DNA of 64,000 nt. Origin: Stappia sp. MMSF_3263. Lineage in GTDB: Bacteria > Pseudomonadota > Alphaproteobacteria > Rhizobiales > Stappiaceae. The stretch lies in assembly GCF_030733745.1 (NCBI RefSeq), contig NZ_JASHIK010000007.1, forward strand, positions 1 through 64,000, written 5' to 3'. Under the pieces are notes generated by a model that did not search any database, was not told where the DNA came from, and saw only the letters and a list, made by a program, of their open reading frames with translations. The position numbers and the translations under genes were made by a program. Within the stretch, counting starts at the first letter, position 1, and every line of letters begins with the position of its first letter. Shown here one piece after another: positions 55,942 through 64,000 of the stretch.

Positions 55942-57447
55942 CTATCCTACTTCGACCAGGCGCGGGAGATGGGTGACATCCCCGTCCTCGGCCATGTCGG
56001 TGAGCGGCGTCGGGTAGTCGCCGGTGAAGCAGTGGTCGGTGAATTGCGGGGCGTCGTTGTCGCGGCCCTCGTATCCGATCGCCTTGTAGATGCCGTCCAC
56101 GGAGAGGAAGGCGAGGCTGTCGGCGCCGATGTAGTTTCGCATTTCCTCGAGGCTGTATTTCGCTGCCAACAGCTTCTCGCGCACCGGCGTGTCGATGCCG
56201 TAATAGTCGGAGAAGCGGATCGGCGGCGAGGCGAGGCGGAAATGCACCTCGCGGGCGCCGGCGTCGCGGATCATCTGCACGATCTTCACCGAGGTCGTGC
56301 CGCGCACCAGGCTGTCGTCGACCAGCACCACGCGCTTGCCCTCGATCTGCGCCCGGTTGGCCGAATGCTTGAGCTTCACGCCAAGGGTGCGGATCTGCTG
56401 CGTCGGCTCGATGAAGGTCCGCCCCACATAGTGGTTGCGGATGATGCCGAGCTCGAAGGGAACGCCGGAGGCATCCGCGTAGCCGAGCGCTGCCGGGACG
56501 CCGGAATCGGGCACCGGCACCACGACATCGGCCTCGATCGGGGTTTCAAGCGCGAGCTGGCGGCCGAATTCCTTGCGCACGTTGTAGACGCTGCGTCCGC
56601 CGAGAACCGAATCCGGCCGGGAGAAGTAGATGTACTCGAAGATGCAGGGGCGCGCCGGACGGCGGCCGAAGGGGAAGTAGCTTTCGATGCCGCCGGGGGT
56701 GCAGACCACCACCTCGCCGTTTTCCACCTCGCGGATGAACTTGGCGCCGATGATGTCGAGCGCGCAGGTCTCGGAGGCGAAGATCGGGGCGCCATTGAGA
56801 TCGCCCAGCACCAGCGGGCGGATGCCGAAGGGATCGCGCGCGCCGATCAGCTTCTTGCGGGTCAGCGCGACCAGCGAATAGGCGCCTTCCATCTGGGTGA
56901 TGGCGTCGATGAAGCGGTCGACGATCTTGTCCTTGCGCGAGCGGGCGACCAGCTGCAGAACGACCTCCGAATCCGATGTCGACTGGCAGATCGCGCCTTC
57001 CTTGATGAGCTTCTTGCGCAGCGTCATCGCGTTGGTGAAGTGGCCGTTGTGGCACACCGCGATGCCGCCGCCGTCAAGCTCGGCGAACAGCGGCTGGACG
57101 TTGCGCAGGATCGTTTCGCCGGATGTTGAGTAGCGCACATGGCCGATCGCGTAGGGGCCCATCAGCCGGCGGATCGTCTCGGCGTCCGAGAAATGATCGC
57201 CAACGAGGCCCAGATGCCGTTCGGAGCGGAACTGGCTGCCGTCGAAGGTGACGATGCCGGCCGCCTCCTGGCCGCGATGCTGGAGGGCGTGCAGGCCGAG
57301 CGCGGTGATCGCGGCGGCATCGTCATGGCCGAGGATGCCGAACACGCCGCACTCCTCGTGCAGCCTGTCGCCCTCGATCTCCTCGCGCCAGAAATCGGTC
57401 GTCACGCTTTCGTTGCGGGAAGCATCATCATGTTCGGGATAGGCCAT
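55942..57447 (-). CDS. purF: amidophosphoribosyltransferase
   Basis: 501 aa, first committed enzyme of purine synthesis. The N-terminal glutaminase begins after a short propeptide at Cys in HEECGVFGILGHDD, where autocleavage exposes the catalytic Cys. GLHALQHRGQEAAGI and ICHNGHFTNA-type AVCHNGHFTNA follow. The PRPP-binding loop is VVLVDDSLVRGTTS. The start at 57447 has AGGAG 8 bp upstream and gives the usual propeptide; the upstream frame is not family-like. It follows cvpA, the classic cvpA-purF pair, and is 4 bp before the SDR gene. Confidence 0.95.
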   Translation of the reverse strand: MAYPEHDDASRNESVTTDFWREEIEGDRLHEECGVFGILGHDDAAAITALGLHALQHRGQEAAGIVTFDGSQFRSERHLGLVGDHFSDAETIRRLMGPYAIGHVRYSTSGETILRNVQPLFAELDGGGIAVCHNGHFTNAMTLRKKLIKEGAICQSTSDSEVVLQLVARSRKDKIVDRFIDAITQMEGAYSLVALTRKKLIGARDPFGIRPLVLGDLNGAPIFASETCALDIIGAKFIREVENGEVVVCTPGGIESYFPFGRRPARPCIFEYIYFSRPDSVLGGRSVYNVRKEFGRQLALETPIEADVVVPVPDSGVPAALGYADASGVPFELGIIRNHYVGRTFIEPTQQIRTLGVKLKHSANRAQIEGKRVVLVDDSLVRGTTSVKIVQMIRDAGAREVHFRLASPPIRFSDYYGIDTPVREKLLAAKYSLEEMRNYIGADSLAFLSVDGIYKAIGYEGRDNDAPQFTDHCFTGDYPTPLTDMAEDGDVTHLPRLVEVG

Positions 57448-57601
57448 GGCCTTGCTCCTGGTTGCCCCTGGCGGTGCGGCGCCTGCCGTCGTCAGAAGGG
57501 GCTGCAAAACGCGCAAGGGACGGAACCGGTCTTGGCGGTCCGCCCTGGGCGCAGGGATAGCTGTCGGGGTCCGGGCCGGCTTCGCGTCCGGTCACGGGAC
57601 C

Positions 57602-58246
57602 TTAGTTGGTGGACGAACCCGACGTCGTCAACTGTTCGAGGCCGCGGCGCTCGCTGTCGGAGTAGCCCGGTTCCTCGCCGCTCGCCGCCGGCTGGCTGGC
57701 GGGAGGCGTCGTGCCGCCCTCGGTCGGCTCGGTGCGGTTGCGGATCCGGTCGAGGATGGTGTTTTCCGGATTCTCCGGCAGGGCGGAGATCAGCCGGTCG
57801 CCGATGCTGTCGAGCATCGGCTTGGACTTCGCCGTCGCGATCCAGGCGGGCTGTTCCTGCCCGGGCACAAACCAGTTGAAGAACAGCATTGCCACGACCA
57901 CCAGCAGCAGGCCCCGTGCCGCGCCGAAGACGAAACCGACCGTGCGGTCCAGCGCGCCGATGCGGCTGTCGAGGACGAAGTCGGAGATCCGCATCGTGAT
58001 GTAGCTGACGACGATCAGGGTCACCAGGAAGACGGCGATGACGGCCACGCCGAGCGCGACATTGTCGTTGTTGATGTACTGCTTGGCGAAAGGCAGGACC
58101 TGCTTGTGCAGGTAGAAGGCCGCGACGGCCGCCGCCACCCAGGAGGCGATCGACAGGACCTCGCGGACGAAACCCCGGATCATGGCCAGGACGGCCGAGA
58201 GGAGCATTATGACGAGAAGGATTCCGTCGAGAATCGTGATCGGCAT
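57602..58246 (-). CDS. cvpA: CvpA-family inner membrane protein
   Basis: 214 aa. Four membrane segments in the first 125 residues; FVREVLSIASWVAAAVAAFYL and SYITMRISDFVLDSRIGALDRTVGFVFGAARG (in parts) match CvpA, named for colicin V production. The C-terminal tail is hydrophilic and Pro/Ser-rich. Its role is unclear, linked to envelope robustness. Position directly upstream of purF is conserved in many proteobacteria. Confidence 0.93.
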   Translation of the reverse strand: MPITILDGILLVIMLLSAVLAMIRGFVREVLSIASWVAAAVAAFYLHKQVLPFAKQYINNDNVALGVAVIAVFLVTLIVVSYITMRISDFVLDSRIGALDRTVGFVFGAARGLLLVVVAMLFFNWFVPGQEQPAWIATAKSKPMLDSIGDRLISALPENPENTILDRIRNRTEPTEGGTTPPASQPAASGEEPGYSDSERRGLEQLTTSGSSTN

Positions 58247-58353
58247 CGCTCGGCCTGGTCCTTGATCGCAGCCTTAAAGGCGTTGTCGACCCAGTTTTCC
58301 GCGTGGGTCGGGCGCGGTTCGTGTCCGTTTGTCCGCACCGGACGAGGTCCGGT

Positions 58354-59757
58354 CTATCCCTCGGCGTCCGCCGGCCGGTCGGCACCGGTCGAGCTTGCCG
58401 CGATCCGGGCAACGAGATCGGTGAGCTCGCTCAGACCCGTCACCTGGTCGCCGTCGGCATCGCCGGCATTCGCCTCCGGCACGAAGGCCGAGGTGAAGCC
58501 CAGCTTCCGCGCTTCCTTCAGGCGACTTTGCGCCTGCGAGACCGCGCGGACCGCGCCGGAGAGGCTGACCTCGCCGAAATAGACGCAATCGGCGGGAAGG
58601 GCAACCCCGCTGAGCGAGGAGATGAGGGCTGCTGCAACCGCGAGGTCGGCGCCGGTTTCGCTCACCCTGAGGCCGCCGGCGACATTCAGGTAGACGTCGT
58701 TCTGGGCGAAGCGCACGCCGCAACGCGCTTCCAGCACGGCGAGGATCATGGAAAGCCTTGCGCTGTCCCATCCGATCACGGCCCGTCGCGGCGTGCCGAG
58801 CGGCGAGGGAGCGACCAGCGCCTGGATCTCGATCAGCAGCGGCCTGGTGCCCTCCAGTCCGGCGAAAACCGCGGATCCGGGCGTGCGCCCGGAGCGTTCG
58901 CCGAGAAACAGGGCCGAGGGATTGGCGACTTCGGCGAGGCCCTTGTCGGTCATCTCGAAGACGCCGATCTCGTCGGTCGCGCCGAAGCGATTCTTGACCG
59001 AGCGCAGGATGCGGTACTGGTGGGCGCCGTCGCCCTCGAAATAGAGAACCGCGTCGACCATGTGCTCGACGACGCGCGGGCCGGCGATCTGGCCGTCCTT
59101 GGTGACGTGGCCGACAAGGATCACGGTGGCGCCGCTCGACTTGGCGTAGCGTACAAGCGCCTGCGCGGAGGCCCGCACCTGCGTCACCGTTCCCGGCGGC
59201 GATTCCACCATTTCCGACCACAGGGTCTGGATCGAATCGATGATCACCAGCGCCGGCGCCGGGCCGTCGGTCAGCGTTGCCAGGATGTCCTCCACGCTGG
59301 TCTCGGCGGCAAGTCCGACGGGCGCGTCCGAGAGGCCGAGACGGGCGGCGCGCAGCCGCACCTGGTCGATCGCCTCCTCGCCGGAAATATAGATGGCGCG
59401 ATGGCCGAGCCGGGCGACGCGGGCGGCCGCCTGGATCAGCAGCGTCGACTTGCCGATGCCGGGGTCGCCGCCCACCAGCAGCGCCGATCCGCGCACGAAG
59501 CCGCCACCGGTGACGCGGTCGAGTTCCCCGACCCGCGTCTCGACGCGCGCCGGCGCCTCGCTTTCGCCGGACAGTCCGACCAGCGGCACGACGCGTCCGC
59601 GCTTGCGGGAGGCGACCGTGGGCGAACCGCCGACGCCCGAACCGCTGCGTTCCTCGACAAGCGTGTTCCATTCGCCGCAGCTGTCGCACCGCCCGGCCCA
59701 TTTGGCGGCGACCGCGCCGCAGGACTGGCAGACATAGGCGGTCGCGCGTTTGGCCAT
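58354..59757 (-). CDS. radA: DNA repair protein RadA (Sms)
   Basis: 467 aa. The N-terminal zinc finger is YVCQSCGAVAAKWAGRCDSCGEWNT (four Cys, read in parts). The RecA-like core has Walker A GDPGIGKSTL and the RadA-specific KNRFG in RSVKNRFGATDE. The C-terminal Lon-like domain follows (ADLAVAAALISSLSG). It helps branch migration and recombination repair. Its ATG shares one base with the alr stop (TGATG), suggesting coupled translation. Confidence 0.95.
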   Translation of the reverse strand: MAKRATAYVCQSCGAVAAKWAGRCDSCGEWNTLVEERSGSGVGGSPTVASRKRGRVVPLVGLSGESEAPARVETRVGELDRVTGGGFVRGSALLVGGDPGIGKSTLLIQAAARVARLGHRAIYISGEEAIDQVRLRAARLGLSDAPVGLAAETSVEDILATLTDGPAPALVIIDSIQTLWSEMVESPPGTVTQVRASAQALVRYAKSSGATVILVGHVTKDGQIAGPRVVEHMVDAVLYFEGDGAHQYRILRSVKNRFGATDEIGVFEMTDKGLAEVANPSALFLGERSGRTPGSAVFAGLEGTRPLLIEIQALVAPSPLGTPRRAVIGWDSARLSMILAVLEARCGVRFAQNDVYLNVAGGLRVSETGADLAVAAALISSLSGVALPADCVYFGEVSLSGAVRAVSQAQSRLKEARKLGFTSAFVPEANAGDADGDQVTGLSELTDLVARIAASSTGADRPADAEG

Positions 59758-60905
59758 CAGCGTGTGATTCCGGTCGGATCGCCGACATGGCGGCGGGTGA
59801 AGCGGTGGCCCAGCGAGGTGAGCAGTTCGTAGCCGATGGTTCCGGCCGCCGCGGCGACCTCGTCGACGCCGATATTCGGCCCGAACAGTTCGATGAAGGC
59901 ACCGCGCTCGGCAAGTCCTTCCGGCAGGGCGCTGATGTCGAAGGCGGTCATGTCCATCGAGACCCGGCCGAGCGCCGGCAGGCGGTATCCGGCAAGCCAG
60001 GCGTCGGCGCCCGGCCGTGCGTCGCTCGATCCCGCGCTTCTCAGATAGCCGTCCGCATATCCGGCGGCAACCATGGCGACGCGCATGTCGACAGGCGCCG
60101 TCCAGGCCGCGCCATAGCCGATGGTCTCGCCGCGCGCCAGCGCGTGGGTCTGCAGGATGCGGGCCTCGAGCGTCACGACGGGCGCCAGCCGGCTGGCTGC
60201 GTCGTTCGAGGGCTGGCCGCCGTAAAGCGCTATACCCGGGCGGGCGAGGTCGAAATGGAAGTCGGGGCCGAGAAAGATGCCGGCGGAATTGGCAAGCGAG
60301 CGGGCAACGCCCGGAAACAGCGCCGCGATCTCCCGGAAACGGGCGAGCTGGCCCGCGTTCGAGGGAGCGTTCGGGGTGTCGGCGCAGGCGAGATGCGACA
60401 TCACTAGCGACAGTCCCGGCAGCCCGTCGGCGGCGACTTCGGCCGCTTCCCCGGCGGAGAGGCCCAGGCGGCTGATGCCGGTGTCGACATGCAACGCCGC
60501 GGGGCCAGGGGCTCCGGCCGCGCGCCACTCTGCGACTTCGTCCGGCGAGCCGAGACAGGGGCGCAGCTCATGGGCGGCATAGTAGTCCGCATCGCCCGGA
60601 TAGAGGCCGTTGAGGATGTAGACATACGCCTCTGGCAGCAGGGCGCGCAGCCGCGCACCTTCCTGCGGCGTGGCGACGAAGAATGTGCGGCAACCGGCCT
60701 GCCAGAGGGCGCTCATGCAGGGCGCGTCGCCGAGGCCGTAGCAGTCGGCCTTGACCGCCGCGCCGCATTCTGTGCCGTCGGCGAGCCGGGCGGAGAGCGC
60801 CTTCCAGTTGCCGGCAAGTGCCCCCAGATCGATCGTGATGCGGCCATTGTCGCCCGGCTGCGGGGTGTGCGTGCGAGGCAGGGAACTGGAGATGGGGTCT
60901 GTCAC
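59757..60905 (-). CDS. alr: alanine racemase
   Basis: 382 aa. Makes D-alanine for peptidoglycan. The PLP-binding Lys is in CGAAVKADCYGLG, close to the N terminus as expected. The second catalytic base, Tyr, is in ETIGYGAAW, and substrate residues are in RPGIALYGG and GRVSMDMTAFD. The GTG at 60905 (MTDPISSS) is preferred: the only longer option is a TTG at 60953 that would overlap the dnaB 3' end by 35 bp. With the GTG, the gap to dnaB is 13 bp. Confidence 0.92.
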   Translation of the reverse strand: MTDPISSSLPRTHTPQPGDNGRITIDLGALAGNWKALSARLADGTECGAAVKADCYGLGDAPCMSALWQAGCRTFFVATPQEGARLRALLPEAYVYILNGLYPGDADYYAAHELRPCLGSPDEVAEWRAAGAPGPAALHVDTGISRLGLSAGEAAEVAADGLPGLSLVMSHLACADTPNAPSNAGQLARFREIAALFPGVARSLANSAGIFLGPDFHFDLARPGIALYGGQPSNDAASRLAPVVTLEARILQTHALARGETIGYGAAWTAPVDMRVAMVAAGYADGYLRSAGSSDARPGADAWLAGYRLPALGRVSMDMTAFDISALPEGLAERGAFIELFGPNIGVDEVAAAAGTIGYELLTSLGHRFTRRHVGDPTGITR

Positions 60906-60918
60906 GGCGCGGTCCACT

Positions 60919-62391
60919 TCAATGGGGGTCGGGGAACCGGTCCGGATCGGCAAGGTCGGAGAAGCGCGTGAACTCGCCCTGGAAATGCAGGTTGGCGGTG
61001 CCGGTGGGGCCGTGACGCTGCTTGGCGATGATCACTTCCGCGCGGTTTTTCGCCCGGTCGAGCTTCTCCATGTCCTCGGGCGTCGCCTCCGTGCCGATCG
61101 CCTTGGCGAGATAGTATTCCTCGCGATAGACGAAAAGCACCACGTCGGCGTCCTGCTCGATGGAGCCGGATTCACGCAGGTCCGAGAGAATCGGGCGCTT
61201 GTCGTCGCGCGATTCGACCTGGCGCGAGAGCTGGGACAGCGCAATGATCGGGACGTTCAGTTCCTTGGCCAGCGCCTTCAGGCCGGTGGTGATCTCGGTG
61301 ATCTCCTGAACGCGGTTGCCCTGGTTCTTGGATGAGCCGGTGAGCAGCTGGATATAGTCGACGATCAGGAGGTCGAGGCCGCGCTGGCGTTTCAGCCGGC
61401 GGGCGCGGGCGACGAGCTGGGCAATGGAGATACCGCCGGTCTGGTCGACATGCAGCGGCACGCTCTGCATGGTCTGCGAGGCGGCGGCGAGCTTCTCGAA
61501 GTCATGCTCGGAAATGTCGCCGCGGCGGATCTTGGAGGAGGAGATTTCCGTCTGCTCGGAAATGATACGCGTGGCCAGCTGCTCGGCCGACATTTCCAGT
61601 GAGAAGAAGCCGACGACGCCGCCATTGACGGTCTTGATCGTACCGTCGGGCTGCTCCTCCGACATATAGGCTTCGGCGACATTGTAGGCGATGTTGGTGG
61701 CAAGCGAGGTCTTGCCCATGGCCGGACGTCCGGCGAGCACGATCAGGTCCGAGGGTTGCAGCCCGCCCATCAGGGCGTCGAGGTCGCGCAGCCCGCTGGC
61801 GATGCCCGACAGCGCGCCCTCGCGCTGGAACGCGGCCGCCGCCATCTCGATGGTCGCCGTCAGCGCATCGCCAAAGGAGACGAACCCCTGGTCGGAGCGG
61901 CCCTTTTCGGCGAGTTCGAACAGGCGCCGCTCGGCATCGTCGATCTGTGCGCCGGGCGGCATGTCGATCGGTGCGTCGAAGGCGATGTTGACCATGTCCT
62001 CGCCGATGCGGATGAGGTTCCGCCGAATCGCGAGGTCGTAGATGGCGTGGCCGTAATCCTCGGCGTTGATGATCGAGGCAGCATCGGCGGCGAGGCGCAG
62101 GATGTATTGCGCCGCCGACATGTCGGCGATCTTGGCATCCTGGGGAAAGAAGGTCTTCAGCGTGATCGGCGAGGCGATCTTGCCGGCGCGGATGAGCTGG
62201 CCGGCCTTCTCGTAGACCTCCCGGTGCGGAGCAATGAAAAAATGCTCCGGCTCCAGAAAGTCCGATACGCGGTAATAGGTCTCGTTGTTGACGATGATCG
62301 CGCCCAGCAACTGGCGCTCGGCCTCCGCATTGTGCGGAGCGACGCGCATCGTCGCGGCGTTCGTGTCGTTCGCCGGTAGCGGACCCTTCAT
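60919..62391 (-). CDS. dnaB: replicative DNA helicase DnaB
   Basis: 490 aa hexameric replication helicase. The N-terminal primase-interacting helical domain covers about 1-150 (AEAERQLLGAIIVNNETYYRVSDFLEPEHF in parts). The RecA-like helicase has Walker A AGRPAMGKTSLA, DYIQLLTG (Walker B) and SQLSRQVESRDDKRPILSDLRESG (in parts), a strong DnaB signature. GAGGGGAAACGAC precedes the ATG. It is the first gene of a leftward run dnaB-alr-radA-cvpA-purF-SDR. Confidence 0.96.
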   Translation of the reverse strand: MKGPLPANDTNAATMRVAPHNAEAERQLLGAIIVNNETYYRVSDFLEPEHFFIAPHREVYEKAGQLIRAGKIASPITLKTFFPQDAKIADMSAAQYILRLAADAASIINAEDYGHAIYDLAIRRNLIRIGEDMVNIAFDAPIDMPPGAQIDDAERRLFELAEKGRSDQGFVSFGDALTATIEMAAAAFQREGALSGIASGLRDLDALMGGLQPSDLIVLAGRPAMGKTSLATNIAYNVAEAYMSEEQPDGTIKTVNGGVVGFFSLEMSAEQLATRIISEQTEISSSKIRRGDISEHDFEKLAAASQTMQSVPLHVDQTGGISIAQLVARARRLKRQRGLDLLIVDYIQLLTGSSKNQGNRVQEITEITTGLKALAKELNVPIIALSQLSRQVESRDDKRPILSDLRESGSIEQDADVVLFVYREEYYLAKAIGTEATPEDMEKLDRAKNRAEVIIAKQRHGPTGTANLHFQGEFTRFSDLADPDRFPDPH

Positions 62392-62816
62392 GTCGTTTCC
62401 CCTCGTGTGTCTTTGTTCCTAGCGGAGGAGGGGGGCAGGGTGGAAGCGTAAATCACAGGCAGCGTCCATCGCAAAGAGGAACGGGGATAACCGCTTCCGC
62501 CGGTTGACGTTGGCAGCGGCTTGCGTTCCGCCGTTGCCCGGTCCCGAAAACGTGGTTTTTCCACACGCGGCGGCGCTGTCATACTGCTGTTGCCCGGCAT
62601 CGCCGAAAAAACGAAGGGGATGCGAAAATCCTCGCGCAATCGAGGGGTTGCGAACGTCATTGAACTGTCGCTTAATGTTCATGTGAGCGACATATCGCGT
62701 TCATATGAAAACAATACGAAATGCGGGCGTTTTCGTTCGGCGCGACCGGAGAGCGGATCGTGATCGCAACTCAACCGCATGTCGGGTAGTCCCCCGAGCC
62801 TTGGGAGCAAACGAAC
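62392..62816. other. divergent intergenic region between dnaB and ugpB
   Basis: 425 bp without a supported gene. It should hold the leftward dnaB promoter and the rightward ugpB promoter. The right half has an array of Pho-box-like units (62654-62693) and a perfect 10-bp palindrome TTCATATGAA (62699-62708). Two short minus-strand frames (62388-62660 and 62419-62682) overlap each other in different frames and show no family features. Confidence 0.5.
62654..62693 (+). promoter_or_regulatory. Pho-box-like tandem half-sites upstream of ugpB
   Basis: Four units spaced exactly 11 bp apart: ACGTCAT (62654), CTGTCGC (62665), TGTTCAT (62676) and GCGACAT (62687), each followed by 4 AT-rich bases or similar. 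The consensus PhoB half-site is CTGTCAT with 4-bp spacers; the units match at 5, 5, 4 and 4 of 7 positions. ugp genes are classical Pho targets, which supports the reading. Matches are individually weak. Confidence 0.45.
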
Positions 62817-64000
62817 ATGGCATATCGCAAGACATTGGCCGGCCTCGTCGCGGCGACGATCCTTGCCGGCAGCACCGGCGTTTCCTACGCCGCGACCGAA
62901 ATCCAGTGGTGGCACGCGTTTACCGGCCGCCTGGGCGATCTGCTCGCCGAGCAGGTCGAGAAGTTCAACGCCTCGCAGAGCGACTATGTGGTCGTCGCCT
63001 CGCACAAGGGCAACTATTCCGAGACGCTGAACGCCGGCATCGCCGCCTTCCGCGCCGGAGAGCAGCCGCATGTGCTGATGGTGTTCGAGGTCGGCACCGC
63101 GACGATGATGGGCGCCAAGGGCGCCATCAAGCCGGTCTACGAGCTGATGGCCGAGACCGGCAAGCCGTTCGACCAGGACGCCTATCTGGCGGCCGTCGCC
63201 GGCTACTACACCACCACCGACGGCGAGATGCTGTCGCTGCCCTACAACTCCTCGACGCCGGTTCTCTATGTCAACCGCGACGCGCTGTCGGCGGCCGGCA
63301 TCGATCCGGACGCGGACCTGTCGACCTGGGAGAAGGTCGGCGAGGCGCTCGACAAGCTGAAGGCATCCGGCTCGTCCTGCCCGCTGACCACCGCCTGGCA
63401 GAGCTGGGTGCACCTGGAGAACCTCTCCGCCTATCATGACGTACCCTTCGCCACGAAGGAGAACGGCTTTGCCGGCGTCGACACCGAGCTCGCCTTCAAC
63501 GGCCCGGTCCAGGTCGCTCATATCGAGGCGATGGGCCAGTGGGCCAAGGACGGCAAGTTCATCTATGCCGGCCGTCGCAACGAGGGTGGCGCCCGCTTCC
63601 GCTCCGGCGAATGCGCATTCTTCACCGAGTCCTCCGCCGGCTATGCCGGTGTGAAGGCCGAGGCCGAGTTTGCCTTCGACATTCGTCCGCTGCCGTACTG
63701 GGCCTCGGTCGAGGCCGCTCCGGTCAACACCATCATCGGCGGTGCCTCGCTGTGGGTGATGACCGGCCACGAGGCCGCCGAATATGCCGGCGTCGCCGAG
63801 TTCCTGAACTTCCTGTCCTCCGCCGACATCCAGGCGAAGTGGCACCAGGACACCGGCTACCTGCCGATCACCCATGCCGCCTTTGACCAGACCAAGGCGG
63901 CCGGCTTCTACGAGGCCAATCCGGGCACGGACATTGCCGTCATCCAGATGACCGGCAAGGCCCCGACGGCCAACTCGAAGGGCCTGCGCCTGGGCAGCTT
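62817..64000 (+). CDS. ugpB: sn-glycerol-3-phosphate ABC transporter binding protein UgpB (3' end outside window)
   Basis: At least 394 aa, open to the window edge. A signal peptide ends near SYAATE. The mature protein follows the UgpB pattern: IQWWHAFTGRLGDLLAEQVEKFN, GTATMMGAKGAIKPVYELM, LPYNSSTPVLYVNRDAL, TTAWQSWVHLENLSAYHDVP (in parts) and GGASLWVMTGH. It binds glycerol-3-phosphate or glycerophosphodiesters in the periplasm for the UgpAEC importer, expected to the right. GGGAG lies before the ATG. A Pho-box-like array lies upstream. Confidence 0.95.
   Translation, partial: MAYRKTLAGLVAATILAGSTGVSYAATEIQWWHAFTGRLGDLLAEQVEKFNASQSDYVVVASHKGNYSETLNAGIAAFRAGEQPHVLMVFEVGTATMMGAKGAIKPVYELMAETGKPFDQDAYLAAVAGYYTTTDGEMLSLPYNSSTPVLYVNRDALSAAGIDPDADLSTWEKVGEALDKLKASGSSCPLTTAWQSWVHLENLSAYHDVPFATKENGFAGVDTELAFNGPVQVAHIEAMGQWAKDGKFIYAGRRNEGGARFRSGECAFFTESSAGYAGVKAEAEFAFDIRPLPYWASVEAAPVNTIIGGASLWVMTGHEAAEYAGVAEFLNFLSSADIQAKWHQDTGYLPITHAAFDQTKAAGFYEANPGTDIAVIQMTGKAPTANSKGLRLGS

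Noticed and set aside
62388-62682. Two 87-90 aa minus-strand frames upstream of dnaB
   Set aside because: They overlap in different frames, lack family features and lie where the dnaB promoter should be.

Overview
The window is 64 kb of GC-rich, densely coded bacterial chromosome. Gene content points to an alphaproteobacterium of the Hyphomicrobiales (Rhizobiales), perhaps a Stappia/Roseibium-like marine or soil lineage. Supporting features are the aapQMP amino-acid transporter, a DUF2865 protein, the rpiA-DUF2059-gor and dnaB-alr-radA-cvpA-purF clusters, psd-pssA, a SqrR/BigR-type ArsR repressor and a RirA-like operator. The family and genus are inferred from content only; no search was run.

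Layout. 0.1-3.5 kb: permeases and ATPase of a general L-amino-acid ABC importer. 3.6-13.8 kb: signalling genes, namely a PTS-EIIC/EAL fusion, a PAS histidine kinase overlapping a two-receiver response regulator, a GlxA-type AraC regulator, an unusual stand-alone HEIGH zincin, a PilZ protein, tRNA-Val(CAC) and a Cache chemoreceptor. 13.9-22.6 kb: a GNAT-like protein, gph, a soluble chemoreceptor-PilZ hybrid, rpiA, a DUF2059 protein, gor, a class V PLP enzyme and a gamma-glutamylcyclotransferase-like protein. 22.6-27.1 kb: a leftward copper-handling operon (His/Cys-rich leader protein, lipoprotein, TolC-like channel, multicopper oxidase, cupredoxin, CusF-like protein), preceded by a VIT1/CCC1 transporter. 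28.1-38.2 kb: class II DAHP synthase, a single-domain response regulator, glutamine-dependent NAD synthetase, two MFS transporters, a glutamyl-tRNA synthetase, a DUF2865 protein and a MarR regulator. 38.4-44.6 kb: small envelope proteins, CreA, a SqrR/BigR-like repressor, an FMN reductase, an L,D-transpeptidase and cysS. 44.56-45.3 kb: a probable small insertion with three double-hairpin repeats and a DUF559 (Vsr-like) nuclease gene. 45.3-50.8 kb: a GFA protein, citramalate synthase, RarD and a HasR-like TonB receptor behind an IRO/RirA-like dyad. 50.9-53.3 kb: an ArsR-Atm1 exporter pair with a probable operator. 53.5-55.1 kb: psd-pssA for phosphatidylethanolamine. 55.2-62.4 kb: the leftward cluster dnaB-alr-radA-cvpA-purF-SDR. 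62.8 kb to the end: the start of ugpB behind an array of Pho-box-like half-sites.

Three themes stand out. Cyclic-di-GMP signalling recurs, with one EAL fusion and two PilZ proteins, one fused to a chemoreceptor. Metal, iron and sulfur handling is well represented. The DUF559/hairpin cassette and the stand-alone MuF-toxin-like zincin are the best candidates for poorly described biology.
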